Counted from the stretch's first letter, positions 51,478-61,086 are shown. The stretch is 64,000 bases of DNA from an uncultured Anaerobiospirillum sp. (GCA_944389615.1 CALXNA010000010.1:1-64000), one strand, 5' to 3'. Numbers and translations are program-made. The notes: generated from the sequence alone by a model not told the origin.

Positions 51478-53778
51478 CTACGTGAAGCTGAGCGGGTCAA
51501 AGAAGCGTTTGAGCTCCACCATTAGCTCAGGGTTGATCGCCTCAAACTGTGGGCTGGCGCTAAAGGTGATAAAGAACATAGTGGCGCAGGTAAAGAGGCA
51601 CGCGGCGACCACGCCCCAGTAGATGAAGGCGCGGTGCGTGGCCTCGTCTGTGTGGCCCGAGTCGCGGCAGTCGAGCTGCGCGCAGGCAAGCGCCGCCAGT
51701 GGCGCCCAGACCATGGTGGCATCGCACAGGTAGCGCATGTTGAATCCGGAGTTGATGCCCACGGCAATCATAATCAAGGGTACTGCCGCGGCCATGACGA
51801 GTAGTCCCAGCATCATGTGCTGCTGCCAGTTCCCACGGCTCATTTGTGGCTCAGGCCTACTGCCGACAGCGCGGTAGAGCAGCCACAGCAGCGGCAAGCC
51901 CCAAAAGAAAGGGAAAAAGAGCAAACCGGCGCGCTCGGCGACCGCGGTGCCATTGCCCAGATTGAGGTCTGGGGTGAATACCGGCGTGACGTACGGGAAG
52001 TTAGCGATGAGGTTGAAGTTCTCAAAGAAGTAGTGGTAGAGCACGCTGAAGAAGAGCTCAAAGTTGAGCGTCAGATTGTTGTAGTGGGTATCGGTGAGCG
52101 TCAGCATCTGAAAGATGCCAAACTCTACAATCGAGCCAAAGCGCGCGTAGTTGTACCACATAACCACTATGGCACCGAGCAGCACCGTGATGCCGACGCA
52201 GGCGGAGGCCTTAAGCTTGGTAGCAAGCGGGAGCTGCGCGCGCATAAACCACCAGCAGGCTGGGACTAAGAGCAGTAGCTGATAGCACATATTAAGCGGG
52301 CGCGCCGTGACCATGGCGACTACTGAGAGTCCCAGCACGACGAGCTCGGCGTAGACGCCCCAGCGCCACTTACGCAATGCCCTGCGCTCCATGCTCATCT
52401 CAAGGCGGCTCTGATTTAGGCGCACCAAGGTGTACAAGCTGGTCACCGTGCCCAAGGTGACGCCCAAGGCGGCAAAGCCCAAGAAGTAAGGCAAAATGTA
52501 GAAGACCATCATGCCCTGCATCATGTAGATGCCGCTCGCCAGCGCCATGGTGATGAGGCTCAAGCCCAGTAAGAGTGGGTTGACCGTGCGCAGCAAGGTA
52601 CGCATCAGGCGTGTAACGCCAAAGTACAGGCCTAAGAGCGCGTAGATCGTGGCGATGAAAGCGGCCAAGGCCGCGCAGGGTGCCTCGCCGGTTAAGAGGT
52701 AGATCGGGTAGTAGATGGTGATAAGGGGAGCCACACCGAAGTAAACGTAGTACTTGCCCTTGTGGTAGGAGTGATCCCACAGAAACGGGATGTTTTTGGC
52801 AAAGAGCTCGGAGTTGTCATAGACATTGGTGGCCTGCGCAAGGCGTGGGTCAGCTTGGTACGGGATACTCAACTGGCCGCTGGTGTAGGCGGCGAGCATC
52901 TGGATGTACTCATCGTTCATCTCGTACTGCTCAGGCGTCTGCGGTAGTGGCACTAAGAGGTCGTGATTGGGCGTGTTGTAGGGCAGAAAGCCGTTGGAGA
53001 TGAACTTGAAGCCACCTTCGGTCGCGACATACGGGCTGGTGCTATAGAAGAGTACCGCAGCTCCCAAGAGCATCACTGTCAGGCAACTGCGTGTGATTTG
53101 GCGATAACGGCGCGAGCCCACGATGATGCGGCCCTGGCGCCACGATTCGCGTACTGCCGACCACGCAAACGTCAGCACTAAGCTTAGCAAGAGGACGCGC
53201 AGAGGTCGAAAGTCCACCGGAATGGGCTTATTGAGCTCAAGCGCCACGATGGCTACACCGCCCGCAATCGACTTAGGCTCAAAACTCAAGCGCAGCTCTT
53301 TGACTTCGCCCTTCGGCAGTACCTTTAAGTAGGCGGCGCTGGTGTCATCGCGCCCGGCGCCGGTGAGCTTAAAGGAGCCAACCGTACTCCAGCCGTAGGC
53401 GCGGCTAGTGGTACGCAGCTCGAGCTTGCCCTCGACCAAATATCGTACTCCGAGCGCAAGCTGCACATAGACGCTCTTGACCGGCAGATCGGGTAGCGTC
53501 ATGGTCACGGCGTTGTGTTGCGGGTCGAGCCCATAGGCATTGCGCCCCAAGGCCGGTTGCTGCGGCAGGTTCACTATCTGATGGGGATAGGCGTCCTCGT
53601 CAAAGAACAAGGCCGTATGATTGAAGATAACCAGCTCAATGGCCATAGCGCTGAGCAAGGCCCAGAGCCAAACGTGCACCGACTTGGGTACCTTGTGCCA
53701 CCACGATGGAGCCTTGCTTTCGCTTGTGGCCTTAAAGCCTTCGCTGGCGGCGGCGGGAATGGAAGTAGACTGTGGCAT
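51478..53778 (-). CDS. Integral membrane glycosyltransferase-like protein (GT-C type), copy 2
   Basis: 766 residues from the ATG at 53778 with TAGGAGGT. One N-terminal membrane helix (WLWALLSAMAIELVIFN), then a soluble beta-rich domain of about 130 residues (SVYVQLALGVRYLVEGKLEL..., ending VALELNKPIPVDF), then about ten further membrane helices. This architecture fits the GT-C superfamily, which uses polyprenyl-phosphate sugars on the periplasmic side. Motifs such as FAKNIPFLWDHSYHKGKYY and YYPIYLLTGEAP are shared with the next gene upstream (copy 1), so both arose by duplication. Last gene of the dideoxysugar operon. Probably adds a sugar to lipid-linked or LPS-linked glycan; the exact family was not identified. 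Confidence 0.75.
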   Translation of the reverse strand: MPQSTSIPAAASEGFKATSESKAPSWWHKVPKSVHVWLWALLSAMAIELVIFNHTALFFDEDAYPHQIVNLPQQPALGRNAYGLDPQHNAVTMTLPDLPVKSVYVQLALGVRYLVEGKLELRTTSRAYGWSTVGSFKLTGAGRDDTSAAYLKVLPKGEVKELRLSFEPKSIAGGVAIVALELNKPIPVDFRPLRVLLLSLVLTFAWSAVRESWRQGRIIVGSRRYRQITRSCLTVMLLGAAVLFYSTSPYVATEGGFKFISNGFLPYNTPNHDLLVPLPQTPEQYEMNDEYIQMLAAYTSGQLSIPYQADPRLAQATNVYDNSELFAKNIPFLWDHSYHKGKYYVYFGVAPLITIYYPIYLLTGEAPCAALAAFIATIYALLGLYFGVTRLMRTLLRTVNPLLLGLSLITMALASGIYMMQGMMVFYILPYFLGFAALGVTLGTVTSLYTLVRLNQSRLEMSMERRALRKWRWGVYAELVVLGLSVVAMVTARPLNMCYQLLLLVPACWWFMRAQLPLATKLKASACVGITVLLGAIVVMWYNYARFGSIVEFGIFQMLTLTDTHYNNLTLNFELFFSVLYHYFFENFNLIANFPYVTPVFTPDLNLGNGTAVAERAGLLFFPFFWGLPLLWLLYRAVGSRPEPQMSRGNWQQHMMLGLLVMAAAVPLIMIAVGINSGFNMRYLCDATMVWAPLAALACAQLDCRDSGHTDEATHRAFIYWGVVAACLFTCATMFFITFSASPQFEAINPELMVELKRFFDPLSFT

Positions 53779-53787
53779 CACGACCTC

Positions 53788-56124
53788 CTAAAAGGCCACG
53801 CTCAGCGGGGCAAAGATGCGGTTGAGCAAGACCCATAACTCAGGATGCATGGCAAAGAGCGATTCCGTGGCGGCATTTTGGTCTCCAGCAAAGAGCATGA
53901 AGCTATGCTCCACCAAGGTCACAAGGCAGAATGCCAGCACCACAAGGTAGCTCAAGGCCTTGAAGTTCATCGCCCCTACTGCCACGATCTGAGGTTCGAT
54001 GGACTTGGTATCGGCAAAGTTGAGTTGCAAGGTGGCAAGCAAGACCACGTAAGTCCACATCATGGCGTAATCGGAGAGATAGCGCACCGTAGTGCCTGCG
54101 CTAAAGGCACCTATGATTTGGCACAGCGGCGTGACCGCGATGGTGGCGACCAGCGCCCAAGCTAATAGGTGGCGGAACTGGCCGCTCTGAGAGCGCTTAA
54201 CTAACAGCACCACGAGCGGCAGGAGCCAAAAGTAAGGGAAAGCCAAAATGCCCATGCGCGCGGAGCCGAAGCTTTGCGCGAGATTACCTAAGCTGTCATT
54301 GACGGTGGCGTTGGGGCCGATATATGGGAACTGCGGCGCGGACATGAAGTTTTCAACGAAGCCATGGAATAGCATCGCCTTGATGTACTCAAAGCTCCAT
54401 TGGAAGTGGCCATAGTTATTGTCGATCGAGGTCAGGAGCTTAAACAGGCCAAACTCGAAGATGGAGCCAAAGCGTAGGTAGTTGTAGGTCATTAAGACGA
54501 TGGCACCCAGTAGTACGGGTACGCCCACGGCTGCAGTGGCAGCGAGCTTGCTCGTGGTCTGGACACTGCTGCGCCACAAGAACCAAGCCGCAGGCGGCAC
54601 CAAGCACAGCGTAAAAGCAATGAGAATCGGGCGCGCACCGGCAATCCCGACGATGCTCAAGCCCAGCAGCACCAAGGGCGCATAGCGGCGGAGTTGCTCG
54701 CGCCATGTTGTCGCCGGGCCTGCCTGAGTCAGGCGCAGCACGCTTGGTACCGCCCAAATCACAAGGCCGAGGCATAAGCAACAGGTGAGGTAGGGCAGAG
54801 CGTAGAACGAAAAGATGACCTGCACCAAGAACATGAGGCTGGTGCCGTAGAAGGTGAGCTTAAGGATGAAGAAGAGGAGTGGGTTGACTTGGTCGACCAA
54901 GAGCTCTGTGAGCTTACTGCTGCCTAGGTGCAAGCCCAGCAGGGCCATTAAGGTAGCAATATAGGTGGCCAAGGCCATTGCCGGTACCATGCCGGTTAAG
55001 AGGTAGATGGGCAGGTAGATCAAGAATAGTGGCGTAACGCCAAAGTACGGGTAGTATTTGCCGTCGTAGTAGGCACGATCCAAGATAAAGGGTACATTCT
55101 TGGCAAAGCGTTCGGTCGGATCATAGGTGTTATCGAGGTACTCAAGGCGCGGGTCAGCCGGGATGTCGAGATGCAGTTGGCCCTTTAAGAAGGCATCCAA
55201 GAGCTGGGTGTAGGCATCGGTGTTGATGAGCTCCTCGGTGGTCGACGGCAGTGGCAGTAACAGCACTTCGCCCGGCGTACCATAGGCCAAATAGCCTAGG
55301 CTGGTGAACTTGAAGCCAGCGGCGCTGTTGCTAATCCATGGGCTCATGGCCAAGAAGATCAAGGTCGCGAGCGCTAAGGCTGCGGCCAAGGCGCCGCGAT
55401 TGAGCACGCGATAGCAGCGACTTGAGACCGCTATGACCTGCTGGCGTACCGTGGTGCGCGCTAAGGTGTAGATAAGGAGCAGCGCAAGGGTCATCAGGCC
55501 CACGCGTACCACCGAGATGTCGACTGGCAGGGGCTTGTTGAGTTCCAAGGCCATAATGCCAACCTCGCCGCGCAGTTCCGGCAGCTCCAGCCGGAGCTCA
55601 TGCACTGTGCCATGGGGCCAAATCTTAAGATAGGTCTCGGACACTTCTTGGGGTGCGCCCCAGCCGTCGTTGTCAAAGGCGCCGGTAAGCGGATTGATGC
55701 CGGAAGCATCGCGCTCGGCGATCGGTACCAGCGCAAACGAGCCCACTGGGCTGTAGGCATAGGCGCGGGCGTCGTCTTTGAGGTAGAGTTGGCCCCGTAG
55801 CAAGGTGCGCCCGCCATAGCCCATCTGCAGATAGACCGTCTTGACCGGCAGGTTGACCTCAGTGAGCGTCAGGCTTTTGTTTTGGGGGCTTAAGACCGCA
55901 AGCGGGCGCTTAAGCTGCGGATGCTGCGGCAAGGTGATGACTTGATGGGGATAGCGCTCCTCGTCAAAGAACAAGGCACTGTTGTTGAAGACCAAGAGCT
56001 CCACCACCAAGGCCAGCAGCAAGGATCCAAGGGTAATCAGCGCCCAACGCGAGTGACAGCGCGCAAAGCGCTCCCATGCGCTTTTGGAGGTAGAAGCGGC
56101 AGCTGCCGCCGTGAGTGCGGTCAT
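53788..56124 (-). CDS. Integral membrane glycosyltransferase-like protein (GT-C type), copy 1
   Basis: 778 residues; ATG at 56124. Same plan as the protein downstream: first membrane helix (WALITLGSLLLALVVELLVF), a periplasmic beta-domain (TVYLQMGYGGRTLLRGQLYL..., ending MALELNKPLPVD), then ten or so helices. Shared marks FAKNVPFILDRAYYDGKYYPYFG, partly conserved, and LPIYLLTGMVPA. Stop is 9 bases before copy 2. Together with the GtrA-like flippase gene upstream this resembles the gtr cassettes that add side-chain sugars to O antigen in the periplasm; the usual GtrB (polyprenyl-phosphate sugar synthase) is not in the window. Confidence 0.75.
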   Translation of the reverse strand: MTALTAAAAASTSKSAWERFARCHSRWALITLGSLLLALVVELLVFNNSALFFDEERYPHQVITLPQHPQLKRPLAVLSPQNKSLTLTEVNLPVKTVYLQMGYGGRTLLRGQLYLKDDARAYAYSPVGSFALVPIAERDASGINPLTGAFDNDGWGAPQEVSETYLKIWPHGTVHELRLELPELRGEVGIMALELNKPLPVDISVVRVGLMTLALLLIYTLARTTVRQQVIAVSSRCYRVLNRGALAAALALATLIFLAMSPWISNSAAGFKFTSLGYLAYGTPGEVLLLPLPSTTEELINTDAYTQLLDAFLKGQLHLDIPADPRLEYLDNTYDPTERFAKNVPFILDRAYYDGKYYPYFGVTPLFLIYLPIYLLTGMVPAMALATYIATLMALLGLHLGSSKLTELLVDQVNPLLFFILKLTFYGTSLMFLVQVIFSFYALPYLTCCLCLGLVIWAVPSVLRLTQAGPATTWREQLRRYAPLVLLGLSIVGIAGARPILIAFTLCLVPPAAWFLWRSSVQTTSKLAATAAVGVPVLLGAIVLMTYNYLRFGSIFEFGLFKLLTSIDNNYGHFQWSFEYIKAMLFHGFVENFMSAPQFPYIGPNATVNDSLGNLAQSFGSARMGILAFPYFWLLPLVVLLVKRSQSGQFRHLLAWALVATIAVTPLCQIIGAFSAGTTVRYLSDYAMMWTYVVLLATLQLNFADTKSIEPQIVAVGAMNFKALSYLVVLAFCLVTLVEHSFMLFAGDQNAATESLFAMHPELWVLLNRIFAPLSVAF

Positions 56125-56182
56125 AACTCAAACCTAAACCAGATGAAACCTTGCGAAGGCGCGATACGGGATGCTGTTCCGG

Positions 56183-56743
56183 TCACTGCGCGGAGCGACC
56201 CGGCAAGCGCGGGCGCTCAAGGAGCAGCTTCCTTGAGATAAAGTTGAATACCATAGCGATGGCCGTCGCGAGCACCTTGCTGAGCGTATAGGGCAGCGTC
56301 AGATAGTCCACCCCGACGAACATGGTGAGGTTGGTCAGCCCCAGTCCGCATAGCGCCAGCACGACAAAGGGCACAAAGATCCGGGCCTTGTGGCTGAGGT
56401 GCTGCGCGTCAAAGACCCAGTACACACTCAGGACAAAGTTGACCACCACGCCAAGAGCAAAGCCGCTGGTGGCGGCCCACAGGTAGTGCCAGCCCAGCAT
56501 CTCGACGCATGCCACCAAGACCGCAAAATCGCAGACAAAGCAGATGCAGCCGGTCACGGCAAAACGCCAGATTTGCTGGAGCTGTTGACTTTGAAGCCAC
56601 CGGCCTGACAGCAGTAGGAGCGCTAAGGCCCTCAGCCGCGGCATGTGGGCCCAGCGCGGCATGAAGTCATGCCGCGGCTGCGCGTAGGCATGCTGCTGCG
56701 CGTAGGCCCGATGCTGCGTGAGGTCACTTCGTCTTGGACACAT
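56183..56743 (-). CDS. GtrA-family membrane protein (putative polyprenyl-phosphate-sugar flippase)
   Basis: 186 residues if translation begins at the ATG at 56743, which overlaps the end of the preceding gene by 20 bases; an ATG at 56662 would give 159. Four membrane segments: WRFAVTGCICFVCDFAVLV, LWAATSGFALGVVVNFVLSV, FVPFVVLALCGLGLTNLTMF and a last one ending in AMVFNFISRKLLL. The FAVTG...NF(I)SRK pattern is typical of GtrA. The family is thought to move lipid-linked sugars across the inner membrane. The GT-C genes that follow would use the flipped sugar. Usual length 120-150, so the shorter start deserves equal weight. Confidence 0.82.
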   Translation of the reverse strand: MCPRRSDLTQHRAYAQQHAYAQPRHDFMPRWAHMPRLRALALLLLSGRWLQSQQLQQIWRFAVTGCICFVCDFAVLVACVEMLGWHYLWAATSGFALGVVVNFVLSVYWVFDAQHLSHKARIFVPFVVLALCGLGLTNLTMFVGVDYLTLPYTLSKVLATAIAMVFNFISRKLLLERPRLPGRSAQ

Positions 56744-58145
56744 ACTGATACGTGTTATCGGTGTTGATGTCCCACAGCGAGCCTTGGTAGCGCCCCAAGA
56801 TCTTTTCGGCGCAGAGCAGGCCCATGATGATGGAGTGATCTTGGTTGTTGTACTTGAAGGCGCCGTTGCGGCCGATAAAGTACAGGTCGCTGAAGGCATC
56901 CATCGCCTGATACACCGGCTGCAGGTTATCGAGGTAGCCTTTGGCATAGACCGGGTAGCTGCGATGAATGCGCTTGAGCTCAACCGACTTGATCTGACCT
57001 GCTTGGGCAAATTGGGCGGTCTGTACGTCCTTTTTGACTAAGGCGATGAACTCATCCTCCGGCAGCGACCACAGGGCGTCCTCATCACTCATCCAGTACT
57101 CAAGGCAGAGGATGTTGGTCGGAGCGCCTAGCTTCATATAGGTCGACCAATTGCCAAAGTTGGTCATGCGGCCAAACTGCACGTCGTTAGAGACCACGTA
57201 CAGCCATTGGTCTGGGCCGACATGATCGTTGGCGACCTCGACGAACGCCAGTACCGTATTGCGGTAGCGCAGCTTGTTGACGTAAGCGCGGGTAGCCGCA
57301 TCCACCTCATCGATAGATTTGACCATCTCGGTGAAAGGAGCGCTCGAAACCACGATGTCATAATCCTCGTGGCACAGCTCCGGCGAGCCTTGGCGGTAGA
57401 AGTCAATGCCGGTCGCCTTCTTGGCGCGGGTATGGATTTTGGTGACCGTGGTGTTGAGGTGGATGTTAACGCCGTGGTCACGCAGCTCATCGGCGAGGTG
57501 CTCATAGACCACACCTGAGCCCAGCTTGGGGTAGCGGAAGTGCGTGATGCTGGTCTCTTCCACCGTATTGGTGTTTTTGAGGCGCAGCGCTTCCTTGATG
57601 GTTTCCACCAAGTCGAGCTTCTTCATGCGCTGCTGTGCAAAGCTCTGATCGAGCTCGGTGCATTTCACGCCCCAGACCTTCTCGGAGTAGACCTTGAAGA
57701 AGATGCTGTAGAGGCGGTAGCCAAAGGAGTTGGCGACCCAGTCTTCAAAGGAGTCACCCTTTAAGGGGAAAAGCTTGCCCTTGATGAAGCTCAAGACGCA
57801 GCGCACCGACTCCAAGAAACCGAGGTTACGCAAGGCATCGGCCACGCGCACTGGGTACAGGAAGTACTTGTTGCGGTAGAAGATGCGCGAGAAGCGCGGC
57901 ACCTCAATGAGCTCGTCGTCCTTAACGTTGCTGTAGTAGAAGTCCGTGGCGCGTTGATCTCTCAGGTACAACAGGTGCGGGCCGTAGTCGACGATCTGAT
58001 TGCAGGCCTTAAAGCTGCCGCACAGGCCACCCACGCTATTCCGGTCATCGTAGAGATCGACACTATAGCCCGGCTCGCGGCATAGGATACGTGCGCAGGC
58101 CATGCCCGCGGGCCCTGCTCCGATAATGGCCACTCTTTTAGTCAT
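56724..58145 (-). CDS. FAD-dependent oxidoreductase, UDP-galactopyranose-mutase/amine-oxidase-like
   Basis: 473 residues; ATG at 58145 overlaps the stop of the gene before it by 8 bases. FAD-binding N-terminus RVAIIGAGPAGMACARIL with the second-half motif SVGGLCGSF and, near the end, LYFIGRNGAFKYNNQDHSI, which closes the FAD site. The arrangement fits the flavin amine oxidase/UGM superfamily. As it lies in a sugar-nucleotide operon, it may isomerise or oxidise a nucleotide-linked or lipid-linked sugar, but UGM-specific residues could not be verified. Not a protoporphyrinogen oxidase by context. Confidence 0.75.
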   Translation of the reverse strand: MTKRVAIIGAGPAGMACARILCREPGYSVDLYDDRNSVGGLCGSFKACNQIVDYGPHLLYLRDQRATDFYYSNVKDDELIEVPRFSRIFYRNKYFLYPVRVADALRNLGFLESVRCVLSFIKGKLFPLKGDSFEDWVANSFGYRLYSIFFKVYSEKVWGVKCTELDQSFAQQRMKKLDLVETIKEALRLKNTNTVEETSITHFRYPKLGSGVVYEHLADELRDHGVNIHLNTTVTKIHTRAKKATGIDFYRQGSPELCHEDYDIVVSSAPFTEMVKSIDEVDAATRAYVNKLRYRNTVLAFVEVANDHVGPDQWLYVVSNDVQFGRMTNFGNWSTYMKLGAPTNILCLEYWMSDEDALWSLPEDEFIALVKKDVQTAQFAQAGQIKSVELKRIHRSYPVYAKGYLDNLQPVYQAMDAFSDLYFIGRNGAFKYNNQDHSIIMGLLCAEKILGRYQGSLWDINTDNTYQYVSKTK

Positions 58146-59043
58146 TTGCCGTTCCTTTCAGAAAATCTTCACAGCTCCTGAGCACATCACGAAAAGCACT
58201 CAGCCCCAACTTCTGGCGTACTAAGGTGTTATCAAGGCAGACCTGCTGCGGCGGGTTGAACGGTTCCGTAAAGTGCAGCCGCTCAGGACATGAGGCGAAG
58301 AGCTGAGTTAGGAGCTCACGCACCAGCACCGTGGTGCCGGTAGCAAAGTTCACCATGCCGACGAGGTCAGGTACCGCCACACTCCGCACGTACAGCTGCG
58401 CCACATCACGCACATCGATGATGTCGAAGGCCGTGCTCGGTGCGATATGACAGATGAAATCCTCTTGCCGCTGTGCTGCAGTCAGGGCTGACCCCAAGAG
58501 CAACGTTTCCGCGCAGCCGGGGCCAAACACATAGCTCAGGCGCGGCCAGAGCACCGAAAGCCCGTTGTCGGCGGCCAAGGCCATCAGGTAAGTCCCTAAA
58601 GCAAACTTGCACTTGCCATACAGATGGCGCGGCTGGGGCGCGGTGTGGGCCTCGCTTAAAGTGCAAGCGCCCTCCGGCGCGATACCGTACTCATGAATGC
58701 TGCCGCTCCCGATAAAACGTTGGCCGCCCAACGCGGTAAAGCTCTTTAAGAGCGCCACCGAGGCCTCAAGCCAAGCAAGGTGGAGCGCAGTGGTGTGGCT
58801 GGAGGCGCCCACCGGGCACCACGCCAGATGAATCAGACAGTCCGGCCGCCATTGGCGTAGCAGCTCCTCACGGGCCGAAGCATCCAGTAAGTCGCAGACA
58901 GTGGCAACGTTATTAGGTGCTATTAAGGGGGCAGCAGGTTGGGTGTGATAGCAGGCGATAACTTGATAGCTTGGGGTCGCGGCCAGCGCTCGTATCACGG
59001 CCCGTCCAATCATGCCACCGGCTCCCGTTACTAAAATCTTCAT
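58138..59043 (-). CDS. SDR-type NAD(P)-dependent sugar reductase/epimerase
   Basis: 301 residues; ATG at 59043 overlaps the stop of the epimerase gene (ATGA). Extended SDR: NAD(P) loop VTGAGGMIGRAVI at residues 5-17, Ser in IGSGSIHEYG and catalytic Tyr-x-x-x-Lys as LYGKCKFAL. Substrate loop VDIIDVRDVAQLYV type (FDIIDVRDVAQLY). Following RfbF, RfbG, RfbH and a 3,5-epimerase-like enzyme, it should be the final 4-keto reductase, comparable with AscF in the CDP-ascarylose pathway or with paratose/abequose synthase. Which stereoisomer is made cannot be told from sequence alone. Confidence 0.78.
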   Translation of the reverse strand: MKILVTGAGGMIGRAVIRALAATPSYQVIACYHTQPAAPLIAPNNVATVCDLLDASAREELLRQWRPDCLIHLAWCPVGASSHTTALHLAWLEASVALLKSFTALGGQRFIGSGSIHEYGIAPEGACTLSEAHTAPQPRHLYGKCKFALGTYLMALAADNGLSVLWPRLSYVFGPGCAETLLLGSALTAAQRQEDFICHIAPSTAFDIIDVRDVAQLYVRSVAVPDLVGMVNFATGTTVLVRELLTQLFASCPERLHFTEPFNPPQQVCLDNTLVRQKLGLSAFRDVLRSCEDFLKGTAND

Positions 59044-59693
59044 GCCAAGCGCTCCCAGTAAGCCTGTGTCAGTACCTCAGCGGGGGTATCTAATTTATTT
59101 TTAAAAATAGTCATACCCCCCCCCGTTTGTGTTATGAAAGCAGCGACCGAAGGCAGGCTGACATCACGGGCACTGCGGAGCTCGTCGTGTACCGCCAACG
59201 GCCACTCAATCTTGAGGTCACGGTCAAGAGCATTAATCCCGGCATCGTAGTGCGGGGCGTAAGGACGGCTGAGGAAGTAAACCACTTCGGACTGCGCGCT
59301 GAGGCTCTGAAAACCATGGGCGACTCCCTTGGGCAGCACCAGCGCATTGTGCCGCTCAGCATCAAGCTCTACGGCAATGTGTTGTAGAAAGGTTGGGGAG
59401 TCGGAGCGTAAGTCAACCGCCACATCAAAGATGCGCCCTAAGCTGCAACGCACCATCTTGACTTCGGTGTAGGGGGGCTTTTGAAAGTGGAGCCCGCGGA
59501 TAGTACCGACGTGCTCATTGCGCGACAGATTGACTTGCGCAATGGGCGCGGTGAAGCCGACTGCCAGCAACTCCTCGGCACAAAAGACCCGCTCAAAGAA
59601 GCCGCGCGCATCCGTGCGTGGGCAGGCAGTCACCTCATAGACCCCGGGCAGTGCGAGCGGCCGCGCGGTAAAGCGCGTCATGCTGGTTGCCAT
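59040..59693 (-). CDS. RmlC/AscE-like nucleotide-sugar 3,5-epimerase with a G9 run
   Basis: 217 residues from the ATG at 59693, which overlaps the rfbH stop (TGATG) and has GGAGGG upstream. Cupin fold of the dTDP-4-dehydrorhamnose epimerase family: ACPRTDARGFFERVF, catalytic His in GTIRGLHFQKPP, GRIFDVAVDLR, and the Tyr in RPYAPHYDAG. Linked to CDP-sugar genes it likely epimerises the CDP-4-keto-3,6-dideoxy sugar, as AscE does for ascarylose. The core ends near residue 185; then three Gly codons written as part of nine G (59116-59124) lead into a 22-residue extension (MTIFKNKLDTPAEVLTQAY...). A one-base slip either way brings a stop within five codons, and would break the ATGA coupling to the next gene. 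Confidence 0.82.
   Translation of the reverse strand: MATSMTRFTARPLALPGVYEVTACPRTDARGFFERVFCAEELLAVGFTAPIAQVNLSRNEHVGTIRGLHFQKPPYTEVKMVRCSLGRIFDVAVDLRSDSPTFLQHIAVELDAERHNALVLPKGVAHGFQSLSAQSEVVYFLSRPYAPHYDAGINALDRDLKIEWPLAVHDELRSARDVSLPSVAAFITQTGGGMTIFKNKLDTPAEVLTQAYWERLA
59116..59124 (-). repeat. Homopolymeric G9 run near the 3' end of the epimerase gene
   Basis: Nine G in the gene strand, followed by TA as at the other runs. In frame as read. A slip would shorten the epimerase by about 22 residues and uncouple the reductase gene. Confidence 0.75.
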
Positions 59694-61084
59694 CAATGCC
59701 CTCCGCACTTTTCATTGATAAAGGCATGCAAGACCGCAGAGGTTTGAGCCAAATCGGCCTCAGTGAGGTTTTGCGCTACGCCTACCCAGAAGGTATTGCG
59801 CATGATGAACTCGGTGACCGGTAACTGCGTCAGCTCTGCCTCACTCAGCTCCGAGGACAGTCGTACTGTACTGTCACCGGCAAGGCGCAGCGGAATAGCT
59901 GTGTTGGTGAACATCGGCTGGCGTAAGATATTGCCCGCAAAGAGCAAGCGCGTGCCCACGCCGTGGGCTTCAAGGTACGACACGACCTCATTGCGGGTAA
60001 AAGGCGCCTCCGCGCGCACCGAGAGGAGAAAACCGAACCATGCGCTCTCGCAGCGCGGGTCAGGCTCAGGAAGGATGAACCAAGGGCTCAAATCCGTCAG
60101 CTCGCGCAACAAGAAAGCTGCATGCTGGCGCCGCAGCGCGAGGAACTCATCCAAGCGCTCAATCTGCGCTAAGCCCACTGCCGCTTGCCAGTCGGTCAGC
60201 TTGAGGTTGTAGCCGACATGGGAGTAGGTGTACTTGTGGTCATAGCCATAAGGCAAGCGCCCCAGCTGCCATTCAAAGCGCCGCGTACAGGTGTTGTCGT
60301 GGCCCGGGCAGCACCAGCAATCGCGGCCCCAATCGCGCAGCGACAAGACAATGCGGCGCAGCAGCGCATCTTGGGTCAGGACGGCACCGCCTTCGCCGGT
60401 GGTGATGTGATGGGCCGGATAGAAGCTGCAAGTGGCAAGATGGCCGAAGGTGCCTGCGTTTTTACTTTGCCATGAAGCGCCCAGCGCATCACACATGTCC
60501 TCGATGACCCACAGATTGTGCTCGGCTGCCAGCTCCATCACGGCATCCATGTCGTACATGGCGCCCAGCGTGTGGGCAAGGAAGATGGCCTTGGTCTTAG
60601 GGGAGATGGCCTTTGTGAGCTCACTCACTGCTACGTTGTAGGAGGGCAGGCTCACATCCATAAAGACCGGAATCAGGCCATTCTGCACAATGGGATTGAC
60701 CGTGGTAGGAAAGCCTGCGGCCACAGCGAGCACTTCATCACCAGCCTTGAGACGGCGTTCGCCTAATAGCGGCGAGGTGAGCGCAGTCAAAGCCAACAAG
60801 TTGGCCGACGAGCCTGACACGGTGGTCATGGCATAACGCACTCCTACCCGTGCAGCCAGCTTCGCCTCAAAGGCTTGGTTAAAGCGGTCGGCGGTCAAGT
60901 GCATATCAAGGGAAGCATCCAGCATGTTGACGAGCTCGGCTTCACCAAGCAGCTTGCCGGAGGCGGGCACGTACGCTTTGGCGCCTTCAGGCGCGGCCGC
61001 GCTTTGTTTTAAGCGGGCATATTCCCGTCCTAAGCTCAGAATCTGCGCCCGCAGCTCCTGCAGCTTGCTCTCTACTTGCGTCAT
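59693..61084 (-). CDS. rfbH: CDP-6-deoxy-L-threo-D-glycero-4-hexulose-3-dehydrase (E1)
   Basis: 463 residues; ATG at 61084. Aspartate-aminotransferase fold, but the PLP lysine is replaced by His in FYPAHHITTGEGGAV, the hallmark of this dehydrase. A [2Fe-2S] cluster site is also present: GRDCWCCPGHDNTC. The enzyme removes the C3 hydroxyl from CDP-4-keto-6-deoxyglucose using PMP and electrons from a partner reductase (DdhD/E3). No such reductase gene lies in the window. The length (about 437 in Salmonella and Yersinia) is similar. Also called DdhC/AscC. Confidence 0.95.
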   Translation of the reverse strand: MTQVESKLQELRAQILSLGREYARLKQSAAAPEGAKAYVPASGKLLGEAELVNMLDASLDMHLTADRFNQAFEAKLAARVGVRYAMTTVSGSSANLLALTALTSPLLGERRLKAGDEVLAVAAGFPTTVNPIVQNGLIPVFMDVSLPSYNVAVSELTKAISPKTKAIFLAHTLGAMYDMDAVMELAAEHNLWVIEDMCDALGASWQSKNAGTFGHLATCSFYPAHHITTGEGGAVLTQDALLRRIVLSLRDWGRDCWCCPGHDNTCTRRFEWQLGRLPYGYDHKYTYSHVGYNLKLTDWQAAVGLAQIERLDEFLALRRQHAAFLLRELTDLSPWFILPEPDPRCESAWFGFLLSVRAEAPFTRNEVVSYLEAHGVGTRLLFAGNILRQPMFTNTAIPLRLAGDSTVRLSSELSEAELTQLPVTEFIMRNTFWVGVAQNLTEADLAQTSAVLHAFINEKCGGH

Positions 61085-61086
61085 CG

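Noticed and set aside
56744..57010. N-terminal extension of the GtrA-like protein
   Set aside because: It is the out-of-frame shadow of the flavoenzyme gene; the GtrA homology begins after 56662.
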